The notes under the pieces were generated by a model. The model was not told where the DNA came from. It saw nothing but the letters and a program-made list of their open reading frames with translations, and did not search any database. This document shows, piece after piece, positions 18,365 through 26,799 of a stretch of DNA of 64,000 nucleotides. Position 1 is the first letter of the stretch; every line of letters begins with the position of its first letter. Made by a program: the position numbers and the translations under genes. The DNA is from Halosimplex aquaticum (GTDB taxonomy: Archaea; Halobacteriota; Halobacteria; Halobacteriales; Haloarculaceae): positions 2,666,001 through 2,730,000 of the forward strand of contig NZ_CP118158.1 in NCBI RefSeq assembly GCF_028747785.1. Direction: 5' to 3'.

Positions 18365-19135
18365 ATGACGATGGTCGAATACCACGACGCCGCCGCGTCC
18401 GCTCGCCCGACCCCCGAAGAGCCGATAGAGGTCCTCTGCGTCGACGACGACCCCGACTACCTCGGCCTGATCGAGGCGCATCTCTCCGGGCACGACGACT
18501 TCTCGGTCCGCACGGAAACCGCCTCCTCCGTCGCCGCCGACGCGGTCGACCAGGTCGACTGCGTCGTGAGCGACTACGACATGCCGGGGATGGACGGTCT
18601 CGACCTGCACGCGGAGGTGCGCGAGCGCTCGCCGACCCTCCCGTTCGTCCTGTTCACCGGGTCCGCCCGGAAGAAGCTCGCCGAGGAGTTCCCCGACGAC
18701 ATCTGGACCGAGTTCCTCCGGAAGGACGACCCGGAGACCGCGATGCCCATCCTCGCGAGCCGGATCCGCCGCCTCGTCGGTCACCACCGCACGCTCCGGG
18801 CGGCGAACCGGACGCTTACCGCCATCGAAGCCACTCGCGACGGCATCGCCGTCGTCGGCCCCGACGGCACGATCACCTTCGCCAACCGCGTGTTCGCCAG
18901 CCGCCTCGGCGTCGAACCCGACGAGCTGGCCGGTCGCCCCTGGCAGACCTGCTTCCCCGACGACGAGGTCGAACGCCTCGAATCGACCGCCATCGAGACC
19001 GTTCGCGACAACTGGCAGTGGACCGGCGGCTGCCGCTACGTGACCGCCGACGGCGAGGAGTTCGCCGCTCAGACCCGCGTCGCCGGCCTCGACGACGGCA
19101 GCCTCGTCTTCTGTCTCACCGACACCGACGAGTAA
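18365..19135 (+). CDS. Response-regulator receiver domain fused to a PAS domain
   Basis: A 256-residue two-domain signalling protein. The receiver domain (about residues 20-135) has the acidic pocket VDDDP, phosphoacceptor Asp in VVSDYDMPGMDG, the Ser/Thr position in LFTGSARKK and the Lys in FLRKDD. A PAS domain follows (about 150-250: GIAVVGPDGTITFANRVF, then GCRYVTADGEEF) and the protein ends without kinase or DNA-binding domain. Such receiver-PAS proteins usually relay signals to other sensors. It lies 142 nt after the HalOD1 operon on the same strand. ATG at 18365 (MTMVEYHD) is used; the second Met is equally possible. Confidence 0.9.
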   Translation: MTMVEYHDAAASARPTPEEPIEVLCVDDDPDYLGLIEAHLSGHDDFSVRTETASSVAADAVDQVDCVVSDYDMPGMDGLDLHAEVRERSPTLPFVLFTGSARKKLAEEFPDDIWTEFLRKDDPETAMPILASRIRRLVGHHRTLRAANRTLTAIEATRDGIAVVGPDGTITFANRVFASRLGVEPDELAGRPWQTCFPDDEVERLESTAIETVRDNWQWTGGCRYVTADGEEFAAQTRVAGLDDGSLVFCLTDTDE

Positions 19136-19163
19136 GCGACGGATATTCGATCTATTTCTCCGC

Positions 19164-19306
19164 CGCAGGAACTTCTTCCCCGCTCGCTTCGCTCGTCGTT
19201 CGCATTGACGTGGTTTTCGCTCGCTTCGCTCACGGGTCACTCCGTTCCCCGTTCGCATCGAGGCGCTCGTTTGCACTCACGCCTCGCGCCGCTCGCTCAA
19301 ACCACG
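19164..19306. repeat. REP-like GC-rich inverted repeat region between the receiver-PAS gene and ahcY
   Basis: The 171-nt gap between convergent genes is full of short CGCTCGCTTCGCTC-type repeats characteristic of haloarchaeal intergenic DNA. Its outer arms are complementary: CGTGGTTT near 19208-19215 and AAACCACG at 19299-19306, the latter touching the ahcY stop codon. The arrangement could fold into a long imperfect hairpin at the two converging 3' ends and so act as a bidirectional terminator. No ORF is supported. Confidence 0.5.
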
Positions 19307-20584
19307 CTACGTCCCGTGCTGCCACGAGCCCATATACTCTTCCTGGGTCTCGGTCAACTCGTCGAACGCAACGCCCTCGGCGTCCAGTTTGATCTCGGCG
19401 ACTTCCTTGTCCAGCCGATCCGGCACGTCGTGGACGCCGGCCTCGTACTCGTCGCCGGATTCGACCAGTTCCCGAACGCAGACCGCCTGCACGCCGAAGC
19501 TCTGGTCCATCACCTCGACCGGGTGGCCCAGCGCGATGGGGGTCGCGAGGTTGACGAGGCGACCCTCGGCGAGGACGTTCAGGCGTCGACCGTCTTCCAG
19601 CTCGTAGGCCTGGACGCCGTCGCGGGCCTCGTAGGAGTCCACCGCGAGGTCCGAGAGCGCGTCGAGGTCGATCTCCACGTCGAAGTGGCCCGCGTTCGCC
19701 AGCAGGACGCCGTCGTCCATCTCCTCGAAGTGCTCCTCGACGATGACGTCGCGGTTGCCGGTCGTCGTCAGGAACACGTCGCCGACTTCGGCGGCCTCGT
19801 CCATCGGCATCACGTCGTAGCCTTCCATGTGCGCTTCGAGCGCGCGGCGGGGTTCGACCTCCGTGACGACGACGTTCGCGTTCTGGCCGCTGGCCTTCAT
19901 CGCGACGCCCTTGCCGCAGTGGCCGTAGCCGGCGACGACGACGGTCTTCCCGGCCCACGAGAGGTTCGTGGTCATCGCGATGGAGGCGAGCGAGGACTCG
20001 CCGGTGCCGTGGACGTTGTCGAACAGGCGCTTCATCGGCGTGTCGTTGACGGCGAACATCGGATAGGCGAGTTCGCCGTCGGCGTCCATCGCACGCAGGC
20101 GGTGGACACCGGTCGTCGTCTCCTCGCAGCCGCCGATGATCGAGTCGATGAGTTCGGGGTAGTCCTCGTGGATTGCCGCGACGAGGTCCATCCCGTCGTC
20201 GACGGTGATGGTCGGCTCGTGCTGGATGACCGCCTCGATGGCGGCGTAGTACTCCTCGTCGTCGACCTCGCGCTCGGCGTAGGAGGTGACGGCCTCCACC
20301 GCGTCCAGCGCGACGCTCACGTCGTCGTGGGTCGAGAGCGGGTTACAGCCGGTGATGGCGACTTCCGCGCCTCCCACGGCGAGGAGTTCGGCGAGAACTG
20401 CCGTCTTGGCCTCGACGTGCATCGCCATGCCGACGACCTCGCCCGCGAAGGGCTGGCTCTCCTCGAAGTCCTCGCGCAGCGACTCGCAGATCGGCATGTG
20501 CTGGCGCGCCCACTCCATCTTCCGGCGGCCGGACTCCCGTTTCGCCTCCGGGTCGTCCACGCGCTCCGTGATCGGGTCAGTCAT
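19307..20584 (-). CDS. ahcY: Adenosylhomocysteinase
   Basis: A 425-residue S-adenosylhomocysteine hydrolase that splits SAH into adenosine and homocysteine and so keeps SAM-dependent methylation running. Family landmarks: GCNPLSTHDDVS near residue 85, DDGMDLV, GGCEETTTGVHRL, the substrate-closing DNVHGTGESS, and the NAD-binding VVAGYGHCGKGVAM. Length fits archaeal members. MTDPITERV at 20584 is the start; the upstream frame extension is proline-rich and unlike the family. Its homocysteine product links to metY (38344-39636) in sulfur amino-acid metabolism. Copy B of the structured repeat lies directly upstream. Confidence 0.96.
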   Translation of the reverse strand: MTDPITERVDDPEAKRESGRRKMEWARQHMPICESLREDFEESQPFAGEVVGMAMHVEAKTAVLAELLAVGGAEVAITGCNPLSTHDDVSVALDAVEAVTSYAEREVDDEEYYAAIEAVIQHEPTITVDDGMDLVAAIHEDYPELIDSIIGGCEETTTGVHRLRAMDADGELAYPMFAVNDTPMKRLFDNVHGTGESSLASIAMTTNLSWAGKTVVVAGYGHCGKGVAMKASGQNANVVVTEVEPRRALEAHMEGYDVMPMDEAAEVGDVFLTTTGNRDVIVEEHFEEMDDGVLLANAGHFDVEIDLDALSDLAVDSYEARDGVQAYELEDGRRLNVLAEGRLVNLATPIALGHPVEVMDQSFGVQAVCVRELVESGDEYEAGVHDVPDRLDKEVAEIKLDAEGVAFDELTETQEEYMGSWQHGT

Positions 20585-20700
20585 GCCCGATAGATAGACC
20601 AGCGCCGGGAAAACCCCACCGGATCCGGCGCTCGGCACATCCGGTGGCACAGCCGGTGTGGCAAACCGTGTGGCGTGCGCTGTCGCGCGTTTCATCTTCC

Positions 20701-21013
20701 TCGTGAGCGAAGCGAACGAGGGTCAGCGAGAGCTTTGCTCTCGCTAGACGCGACACCATCGTGCGAGGGACGAGCGAACGAGCGTAGCGAGTGAGCGAAT
20801 TGGCTGGGGAGGTATGAGGCTGTCTACAGTGCTGTGCGGTGGATCCTGGTGGACTGAAAGGGCGAGGGTCGGTCAGGCGGTCTGCGCGGGCCCTATCCGA
20901 GGGAGCGTAAGCGACCGAGGATATCCCGCACAGACCGCCTGAGCGGCCCGAGGGCTTTCGACGCTAGGTGTTGCTTGCGCGTCCAACTTTTAGCAAGCTG
21001 GCCGAGGGCTTTC
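20701..21013 (+). repeat. Structured intergenic repeat, copy B (candidate RNA or mobile element)
   Basis: Occupies most of the 582-nt gap between divergent ahcY and the coiled-coil gene. It starts with a hairpin AGCGAGAG-ctttg-CTCTCGCT (20725-20745) and shares ordered blocks with copy A. Pairings: GAAAG 20856-20860 with CTTTC 20955-20959; AGGCGGTCTG 20875-20884 with CAGACCGCCT 20931-20940; GCGGG 20886-20890 with CCCGC 20925-20929; TATCC 20894-20898 with GGATA 20919-20923. The middle stem has a different sequence from copy A but keeps the pairing, which suggests selection on RNA or DNA structure. The terminal block CCGAGGGCTTTC occurs a second time at 21002-21013. No convincing ORF is present. 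Confidence 0.7.
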
Positions 21014-21166
21014 ACCGCCTGTTGTCGACTGCTAGCGAGCGGGCCGGAACAAACTCATCACCGCTGAAAACCGCAAGACAGCGCCGGTGTGATACTGATC
21101 GTCAGACGCGCGTCGGGTGTCCGTCTGCCCGGTCTTTTTGCACGGGTGTCACGTCTGTTCGAAAGC

Positions 21167-21589
21167 ATGGCCGCGAACGCCGACGAACCGAATCAGGGGG
21201 ACGTCCCATGCACCGACCGCCAGTCGGCGGGCGAGTCGTGCGTAGCACCGGCACCGGAGATCGAGGCGGCCGACAGCGCCGTCGATCACACGCCGGAGAC
21301 GCTGTATCTGGTACGGATCGCGATGCTCGAAGCGAGAGTTGCGACGCTCGAAGCAGACCTCGAATCGAAAGAGCGAGACCTCCAGCACGTCGTCGACCGC
21401 TACGAACACGTTCTCCAGGAACGTGACGCCTGCCGCGACGAACCACTCGTGTCCGACGAGTTCGCCTCGATCGAGATCGAATCGGACGCGACCGAGACCA
21501 CCGATCGACGCGACCGAGCCGACCGAGACTCGACCGACGGAGAGCGCTCGGCCGGTCCCGTCGACCGACTCCGGGAACTGCTCAGCTAG
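21167..21589 (+). CDS. Coiled-coil protein of unknown function
   Basis: A 140-residue acidic protein. After a polar N-terminus, residues ~45-90 (IAMLEARVATLEADLESKER and the following stretch to HVLQERDAC) have clear heptad spacing of Leu/Ile/Val and should form a coiled coil; the C-terminal third is Asp/Arg-rich and probably disordered. The ATG at 21167 (MAANADE) is chosen because the upstream extension is basic and hydrophobic, unlike the rest. A TATA-like GGTCTTTTTGC (21131-21140) precedes it by about 30 nt. No family recognised. Confidence 0.7.
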   Translation: MAANADEPNQGDVPCTDRQSAGESCVAPAPEIEAADSAVDHTPETLYLVRIAMLEARVATLEADLESKERDLQHVVDRYEHVLQERDACRDEPLVSDEFASIEIESDATETTDRRDRADRDSTDGERSAGPVDRLRELLS

Positions 21590-21653
21590 TCGCGGCCGTC
21601 GCACGTGGGGAGGAGAACTCCGTTTTCAGCGTCCAAAGAGCCGCAGAGAAGCG

Positions 21654-23243
21654 TTACTGCCCGTTGAGCTGGATCTGCGTGATGTCGATGACGCGCTCGT
21701 CGTCGAGCAGGCGTTCGACCGTCTCCTCGGGGACGGGGTCGTCGAGGTTGTAGACGGTCAGCGCCTCGCCGCCGATGGTCTCGCGGCCGTTGAACATGCC
21801 GGCGATGTTCACGTCGGCCTCGCCGAGGACGGTGCCGATGAAGCCGATGACGCCGGGCACGTCTTCGTTGCGGGCGACGAGCATGTGGCCGTGCGGAACG
21901 GCGTCGACGCGGTAGCCGTCGATGCGGACGATGCGGGCGTCGTTCCCGGCGAACTGCGTCCCGGAGACGCTGATCGACTCCTCGCCGTCGGAGACGGTGA
22001 CGGTGATCAGGCTCTGGAAGTCCTCGGCGGAGCTGGTCTTGGACTCCGTGACGTCGATGCCGCGCTCCTCGGCGATGCGCTCGGCGTTGACGGCGTTGAC
22101 CTGCGTCTCGACCGCGCGCTCGAAGACGCCCTTCAGCGCGGTCGCGGTGACGATCTCGGTGTCGTGGTCGGCGATGTCGCCGGCGTAGGTGACCTCCACG
22201 TCCGAGACGTGGCCGTCGAACAGCTGGACGGCGATGGTGCCGGCGGTGTCCGCGAGGTCGAGGTACGGCTCGACGGCCGGGAACGCGCTCTCGTCCATCG
22301 AGGGGGCGTTCAGCGCGTTGATGACCGGCTCGCCGTTGAACGCGGCGATGATCTGGTCGGCGGTGGAGGTGGCGACGTGCTCCTGGGCGGCCTCCGTGGA
22401 GGCGCCGAGGTGCGGCGTCACGACGACGTCGTCCACGTCCAGCAGCGGGTTATCGGGGTCGACCGGCTCGTCGGCGAAGACGTCAATGGCGGCGCCCTTG
22501 AGCAGGCCGTCCTCGACGGCCTCGGCGAGGGCGGGCTCGTCGATGATGCCGCCGCGGGCGCAGTTGACGACGTAGCCGCCCTCGAGTTGGGCGATCTCCT
22601 CCTCGCCGATCATGTTCTCGGTCTCGTCGGTCAGCGGCGTGTGGATGGTGATGAAGTCCGCCTGCTCGAGACAGTCGTCGAGCGAGTCGACGAGTTCGGC
22701 GCCGAAGCGCTCGGCGCGCTCCTCGCTGATGTAGGGGTCGTAGGTGACGAGATCCATGCCCAGGGCGTCGAGGCGGCGGGCGACCTCTTGACCGACGCGG
22801 CCGAAGCCGACGACGCCGAGTGTCTTCTCGTTGAGTTCGGTCCCGAGGAAGTCGCCCTTGGCCCACTCGCCGTCGCGCAGGCGGTTGTGGGCCTGCGGGA
22901 TGGAGCGAGCGGTGGCGAACGCCATCGCGACGGAGTGCTCGGCGGCGGCGCGGACGTTGCCCTGCGGCGCGTTGGCGACGATGACGCCGTGTTCGGTGGC
23001 GGCCTCGATGTCGATGTTGTCGACGCCGATGCCGGCGCGGCCGACGATCTGGAGGTTCGGCGCGGCGGCGAACACCTCTGCGGTGACCTCCGTCCCCGAG
23101 CGCACGACCATCGCGTCGGCGTCCTCGACGGCGGCGAGGAGCGCGTCGCCCTCGACGTCGTAGGCTGTCTCGACCTCGTGGCCCGCTTCGCGGAATCTGT
23201 CCAGACCCGCGTCCGCGATCGGGTCCGTGACGAGTACCTTCAT
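21654..23243 (-). CDS. serA: D-3-phosphoglycerate dehydrogenase
   Basis: A 529-residue enzyme of the first step of serine synthesis, oxidising 3-phosphoglycerate with NAD+. The substrate domain begins MKVLVTDPIADAGL. The NAD-binding Rossmann motif is LGVVGFGRVGQEVARRL, the catalytic block is CARGGIIDEPAL, and the His lies in VVVTPHLGASTEAA. The long C-terminal part has the ASB-type intervening domain and a terminal ACT domain (MLVARNEDVPGVIGFIGTVL) that usually binds serine for feedback control. Full length for the long (type I-like) family. A TATA-like GTTATACG at about 23262-23270 lies some 25 nt before the ATG. serB is at 36138-36776. Confidence 0.96.
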   Translation of the reverse strand: MKVLVTDPIADAGLDRFREAGHEVETAYDVEGDALLAAVEDADAMVVRSGTEVTAEVFAAAPNLQIVGRAGIGVDNIDIEAATEHGVIVANAPQGNVRAAAEHSVAMAFATARSIPQAHNRLRDGEWAKGDFLGTELNEKTLGVVGFGRVGQEVARRLDALGMDLVTYDPYISEERAERFGAELVDSLDDCLEQADFITIHTPLTDETENMIGEEEIAQLEGGYVVNCARGGIIDEPALAEAVEDGLLKGAAIDVFADEPVDPDNPLLDVDDVVVTPHLGASTEAAQEHVATSTADQIIAAFNGEPVINALNAPSMDESAFPAVEPYLDLADTAGTIAVQLFDGHVSDVEVTYAGDIADHDTEIVTATALKGVFERAVETQVNAVNAERIAEERGIDVTESKTSSAEDFQSLITVTVSDGEESISVSGTQFAGNDARIVRIDGYRVDAVPHGHMLVARNEDVPGVIGFIGTVLGEADVNIAGMFNGRETIGGEALTVYNLDDPVPEETVERLLDDERVIDITQIQLNGQ

Positions 23244-23509
23244 GGGGGTCAGATCCCGGCCAGCGCGTATAACGCTTGTTCTCTCCGGACGCAGCCGAGG
23301 ACACTATCGACACTGTCGACACAGTCGGGGGTCACTCCCGTCTCGGTCCAGATGCGCTCCCGTCGAGGCCTGGGTGAGCGTTGCTCGGACGGAGCAGCGA
23401 AGCGTCGATCGGAAGAGACGTTACAAAAGCCACGCTGGTCGTCGGTCAGGAACGGTCGAACGCGACGGGTATCGGGAAGAAACGCGACGAGCCGGAAGCG
23501 AATCCGCGC

Positions 23510-23677
23510 CTAGCGCCACTCGGGAAGGGTGGCGGCGTCGGCGAGCGGCGCTGTGAGATACGCATCGTCACAGCTGATATCCGCGATCACGAGGGTCTCG
23601 GTGGGCCCGTCTTCGACGGAGGCCATAACCTCGGCGTTCGCTTCCACCTCGGCTTCAGCGACCATATCCGGCGCCAT
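23510..23677 (-). CDS. Small haloarchaeal protein (55 aa), possible DUF7556-type
   Basis: A 55-residue acidic protein, MAPDMVAEAEVEANAEVMAS at the N-terminus and ending LPEWR. The core TETLVIADISCDDAYLT resembles a short haloarchaeal family I recall as DUF7556 (low certainty). A good TATA box on the minus strand (23701-23710, AGTTTTATAG) lies ~27 nt before the ATG at 23677, so a leaderless mRNA starting here is more likely than the in-frame ATG at 23689. No catalytic motif. Confidence 0.65.
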   Translation of the reverse strand: MAPDMVAEAEVEANAEVMASVEDGPTETLVIADISCDDAYLTAPLADAATLPEWR

Positions 23678-23700
23678 GTGTGAGAACATGTAGCAATCAC

Positions 23701-23710
23701 CTATAAAACT
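23701..23710 (-). promoter_or_regulatory. TATA box of the 55-aa gene
   Basis: Minus-strand AGTTTTATAG is a good match to the haloarchaeal TTTWWW-type TATA box. Its centre is 27-28 nt from the ATG at 23677, which predicts transcription starting at or one base from the start codon. Confidence 0.6.
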
Positions 23711-23901
23711 GCCGGAACCGTTCTCATAACCTGAAAACTGGTGTCGGACGCCCGTCAGACCAGCGAATGGCACACCGCGACGAGCGGGGAACGCGCCGTA
23801 TTAATTGTGATCTACTTGCACGCGTACGCGGGGTAGGCGTAGATACTGATACATGAACTGTCTGGACGCCTGAACGGCGTCGACACGCGACTCGCTGCGC
23901 G

Positions 23902-24579
23902 TCAGGCCGCTATCGACTCGCCGATCGCGGCGATCCGGTCGTCGTCCGCCGCGACGGCGCCGCCGTGATAGCAGAGCACCCGCTCGACGTCGAGCGCGGC
24001 GAGTCGAGCGACCGACTGGCCCGCCTCGGCCATGTCAAGCGTGAAGTGCTCGCTGGGCCCCTGTAGCTCTCCGTCGGCGGCCGTCAGCGCGTCGGCCGCC
24101 AGCAGCAGTCGCTCCTCGGGCAGGTAGAGCGACACGTGCCCCGGCGCGTGACCGGGAGTGTACACGACCCGCATCGGCCCCGCCGCGGTCCGGAACCGTT
24201 CCTCGCCCACCAGTTCCACGTCGACCGGGACCGGCGGGTAGCGCTCGCCGTCCCCCTTGATCGGGTCCTCCCGCCCGTCGACGTAGGGCGCACAGCCCTC
24301 GTGGGCGAACACGACCGCACCGGTCTCCTCCCGGACGGTCGCCAGCGCGCCCGCGTGGTCGCCGTCCTGATGGGTGATCAGGACCGCCCACACGTCCGCC
24401 CAGTCGAACCCCGCTTCGGCGAGTTCGGCCGCGAGCGCGTCGGCCTGTCCCGGGAGGCCGACGTCGATCAGCAGCAGGCCCCGGTCCGTCTCGACCGCCG
24501 CCGGATGGAAGGCCCGCTCGCTGTCGTCGGTCTCGATGGTCTCCGTCAGGGCGTAGACGCCGCCCGTGAGTTCTTCCAT
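23902..24579 (-). CDS. MBL-fold metallo-hydrolase (glyoxalase II-like)
   Basis: A 225-residue metallo-beta-lactamase-fold hydrolase. The metal motif reads THQDGDHAG, an HxDxDH variant of the usual HxHxDH that also occurs in YflN-like members; further ligands are in YTPGHAPGHVSLY (His) and LLAADALTA (Asp), with a C-terminal CYHGG (His). This places it in the family of thioesterase/glyoxalase II-like enzymes; the true substrate is unknown. MEELTGGVYAL at 24579 is preferred; the longer frame upstream is Pro/Arg-rich. Stands alone, divergent from the gene at 24678. Confidence 0.87.
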   Translation of the reverse strand: MEELTGGVYALTETIETDDSERAFHPAAVETDRGLLLIDVGLPGQADALAAELAEAGFDWADVWAVLITHQDGDHAGALATVREETGAVVFAHEGCAPYVDGREDPIKGDGERYPPVPVDVELVGEERFRTAAGPMRVVYTPGHAPGHVSLYLPEERLLLAADALTAADGELQGPSEHFTLDMAEAGQSVARLAALDVERVLCYHGGAVAADDDRIAAIGESIAA

Positions 24580-24677
24580 GGCGGGATTTCGTGGCGGCCC
24601 CACAAAGTAGGTCGGGCCGGGTCGTTCCGCCGCGCCGGCCGGGAGAACTATGGCCGGTCGACAACACGTCACCCGGT

Positions 24678-24887
24678 ATGGACGACGACGCCCTCCAGGC
24701 GCGACTCCGCGGTATCGAGCGTCGGCAGTACCTGCTCATCGCTCTGCTCGTCCCGCCGAACTACCTCGCCGCCGCCGACCTATTCGGGTACTGGGTCGCC
24801 AGCCTGGGACTGGTTGTGCTCGTGTGTCTGAGCTTCTCGTTCGTACTCATCAAAAGCAGACAGCGCCGCGACACCGCCGGCGTGTGA
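24678..24887 (+). CDS. Small two-helix membrane protein
   Basis: A 69-residue protein. An N-terminal amphipathic stretch (DDDALQARLRGIERRQ) precedes two hydrophobic segments, QYLLIALLVPPNYLAAADLF and GYWVASLGLVVLVCLSFSFV, and a basic tail KSRQRRDTAGV. The ATG fits the end of a purine-poor leader; the codons show GC-rich third positions. It lies between the MBL gene (divergent) and an HTH_10 regulator 78 nt downstream. No known family. Confidence 0.7.
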   Translation: MDDDALQARLRGIERRQYLLIALLVPPNYLAAADLFGYWVASLGLVVLVCLSFSFVLIKSRQRRDTAGV

Positions 24888-24965
24888 CGCCGCCAGTCGG
24901 CCCGGGACAGCGGCCGCCTCGCCCGCGACCGACGAATCTTTGCCACAGCGAGCGTACACCACCGT

Positions 24966-25625
24966 ATGCGGTACGTCACGCTGCTGGTATCGCCGACGGA
25001 GGGGCAGGGCTTTCACCCGGTCGGTGAGCGGATCGCCCGCGATCCCGACGTGGCCGGCGAGGCGATCCACCGGATGGACGACCTCGGCGACGGGACGGTG
25101 ACGATGCTGACCGAGGGCACGGGCGACCTGGACCGATATCGCGAGATCCTCGAATCGTCCCCGAAGGTCCACGAGTTCACGGTCGCCGACGGGGAGGGCG
25201 ATCGCGGGTGGGGCTACTCGCGCGTCGAGACCAACGATCTCGTCGAGTACATGCTCGAACGCGACCGCGAGCTCGAACTCGTCCGGGACATGCCCATCGA
25301 GATCACCGACGACGGCGACCAGCGGGTCACCCTCGTCGGCACCGAGGAGGCGTTCGCCCGCGCCGCCCGGTTCGACGAACCCGAGGGGTACGACATCGAG
25401 ATCGAGAAGACCGGCGAGTACCACCCCGAGAGCGGCCGCCTACTCGACGCGCTCACGAGCCGCCAGCGGGAAGTGCTGGAGGCCGCCGTCGCCGTCGGCT
25501 ACTACGAGGCGCCCCGGCAGGCGACCCACGAGGACATCGCCGAGGCCGTCGGCTGCTCGCCCGCCACCGTCGGCGAACACCTCCAGAAGATCGAACGCGC
25601 CGTGTTCGGCGCACTCGTCGGGTAG
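24966..25625 (+). CDS. HTH_10 (bacterio-opsin activator-like) transcriptional regulator
   Basis: A 219-residue haloarchaeal regulator. The N-terminal ~150 residues are an alpha/beta sensor region (MRYVTLLVSPTEGQGFHPVG) without recognised cofactor motif, of the type paired with HTH_10 domains. The C-terminal ~60 residues are HTH_10: LLDALTSRQREVLEAAVAVGYYEAPRQ, then a recognition region AEAVGCSPATVGEHLQKIE. It is not linked to an obvious target operon; a 12-nt gap separates it from the convergent aminopeptidase gene. A small-molecule or redox ligand is possible but not visible. Confidence 0.88.
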   Translation: MRYVTLLVSPTEGQGFHPVGERIARDPDVAGEAIHRMDDLGDGTVTMLTEGTGDLDRYREILESSPKVHEFTVADGEGDRGWGYSRVETNDLVEYMLERDRELELVRDMPIEITDDGDQRVTLVGTEEAFARAARFDEPEGYDIEIEKTGEYHPESGRLLDALTSRQREVLEAAVAVGYYEAPRQATHEDIAEAVGCSPATVGEHLQKIERAVFGALVG

Positions 25626-25637
25626 GCCCGAGATCGA

Positions 25638-26732
25638 CTACCCGTCGAAACCGTCTTCGAACCGGAAGGTACCGTCCCGCTGGACGACCTCGCCGTCGAC
25701 CTCGATGTACGATTCCTCGCTCATGTCGACGATCATGTCGACGTGGACGGCCGAGTCGTTCTGCTCGTTGCCCTCCCCGACGGTGTCCTCGTAGGCGCGA
25801 CCGACGGCCATGTGGACGGTGTCGCCCATCTTCTCGTCGAACAGCATGTTGTAGGTGAACCGGTCGATGGCGCGGTTCATCCCGATGCCCAGTTCGCCCA
25901 GGCGGTTCGACCCCTCGTCGGTCTCCAGCACGTTCCGCAGTACCTCCTCGTTCTTGCCCGCGGAGTACTCGACGACCTCGCCGCCCTCGAAGCGGCAGTA
26001 GACGTCCGTCACCTCGCGGCCCTGGTGGTAGAGCGGCTTGTCGAAGTACACCTCGCCCTCGACGGAGTCGGGGACGGGCGCGGTGAACACCTCACCGCCG
26101 GGGAGGTTGCGCTCGCCGTAGTCGTTGAGCGTCGGGTTGCCGGCGACGCTCATGGTCACGTCAGTCGAGTCGCCGGAGACGATACGGACCTCCTCGGCGT
26201 CGTCCATGATCTCGACCATGTTCTGCTGGAACGCCCGCTGCTCGTCCCAGTCGCGCAGGATGGCGTCCCAGACGAAGTTCTCGTAGCCCTCGGTGCTCAT
26301 CTGCCCGAGCTGGGCGTTGGCCGGCGCGGGGTACTGCGTGAGACACCACCGCTTCGAGAGCCGCTCGTCGAGCAGGGGCTGCTGGGCGGCCGCGTAGGCC
26401 GTCGACACCTCGGGGTCGACGTCGCTGGTCTGGGTGACGTTGTCGCTGCCCCGGATCACGATGTAGACGTCCATCTCCTCGTAGAGCGCCATCTGGTGCT
26501 CCGGGAGGTCGAAGTCGCCGTCGTGGTTGCGCTGGAACGCCCGCTGGAAGCGCTTGCCCATGCGGTCCTGGACGACCAGCGGCAGGGCGTCGCGGTCGGC
26601 GATGACCTCGTGCAGCGCCGTCACCAGGTCCTCGGCTTCGGGGTGGGCGTCGATGACGACCTGGTCGCCCTCCTGCAGGTCGACGGAGTGGTCACAGATT
26701 ATCTCGGCGTGTTCGCGAACGCGCGGGTCCAT
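25638..26732 (-). CDS. M29-family aminopeptidase (AmpS-like)
   Basis: A 364-residue metallopeptidase of family M29 (thermophilic aminopeptidase AmpS/PepS), which removes N-terminal residues using a dinuclear metal site. Visible landmarks: the N-terminal domain VDLQEGDQVVIDAHPEA, NLPGGEVFTAPV with the ligand Glu, and the C-terminal block NRAIDRFTYNMLFDEKMGDTVHMAVGRAYEDT and SAVHVDMIVDM (given in parts) with the His/Asp ligands. MDPRVREHAEI at 26732 starts the conserved domain; the open frame upstream overlaps the neighbouring gene. It follows the TrpRS-like gene by 67 nt on the same strand. Confidence 0.92.
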   Translation of the reverse strand: MDPRVREHAEIICDHSVDLQEGDQVVIDAHPEAEDLVTALHEVIADRDALPLVVQDRMGKRFQRAFQRNHDGDFDLPEHQMALYEEMDVYIVIRGSDNVTQTSDVDPEVSTAYAAAQQPLLDERLSKRWCLTQYPAPANAQLGQMSTEGYENFVWDAILRDWDEQRAFQQNMVEIMDDAEEVRIVSGDSTDVTMSVAGNPTLNDYGERNLPGGEVFTAPVPDSVEGEVYFDKPLYHQGREVTDVYCRFEGGEVVEYSAGKNEEVLRNVLETDEGSNRLGELGIGMNRAIDRFTYNMLFDEKMGDTVHMAVGRAYEDTVGEGNEQNDSAVHVDMIVDMSEESYIEVDGEVVQRDGTFRFEDGFDG

Positions 26733-26799
26733 GCCCCACTCCTCGGACGGAACGGTGAAACCGGTTTCGCGTCGAGGCGACGCCGACGTGGCGAAGCCG

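Noticed and set aside
23381..23683. A 100-codon + strand ORF opposite the 55-aa gene
   Set aside because: Mixed composition and antisense to a better-supported frame that has its own TATA box.
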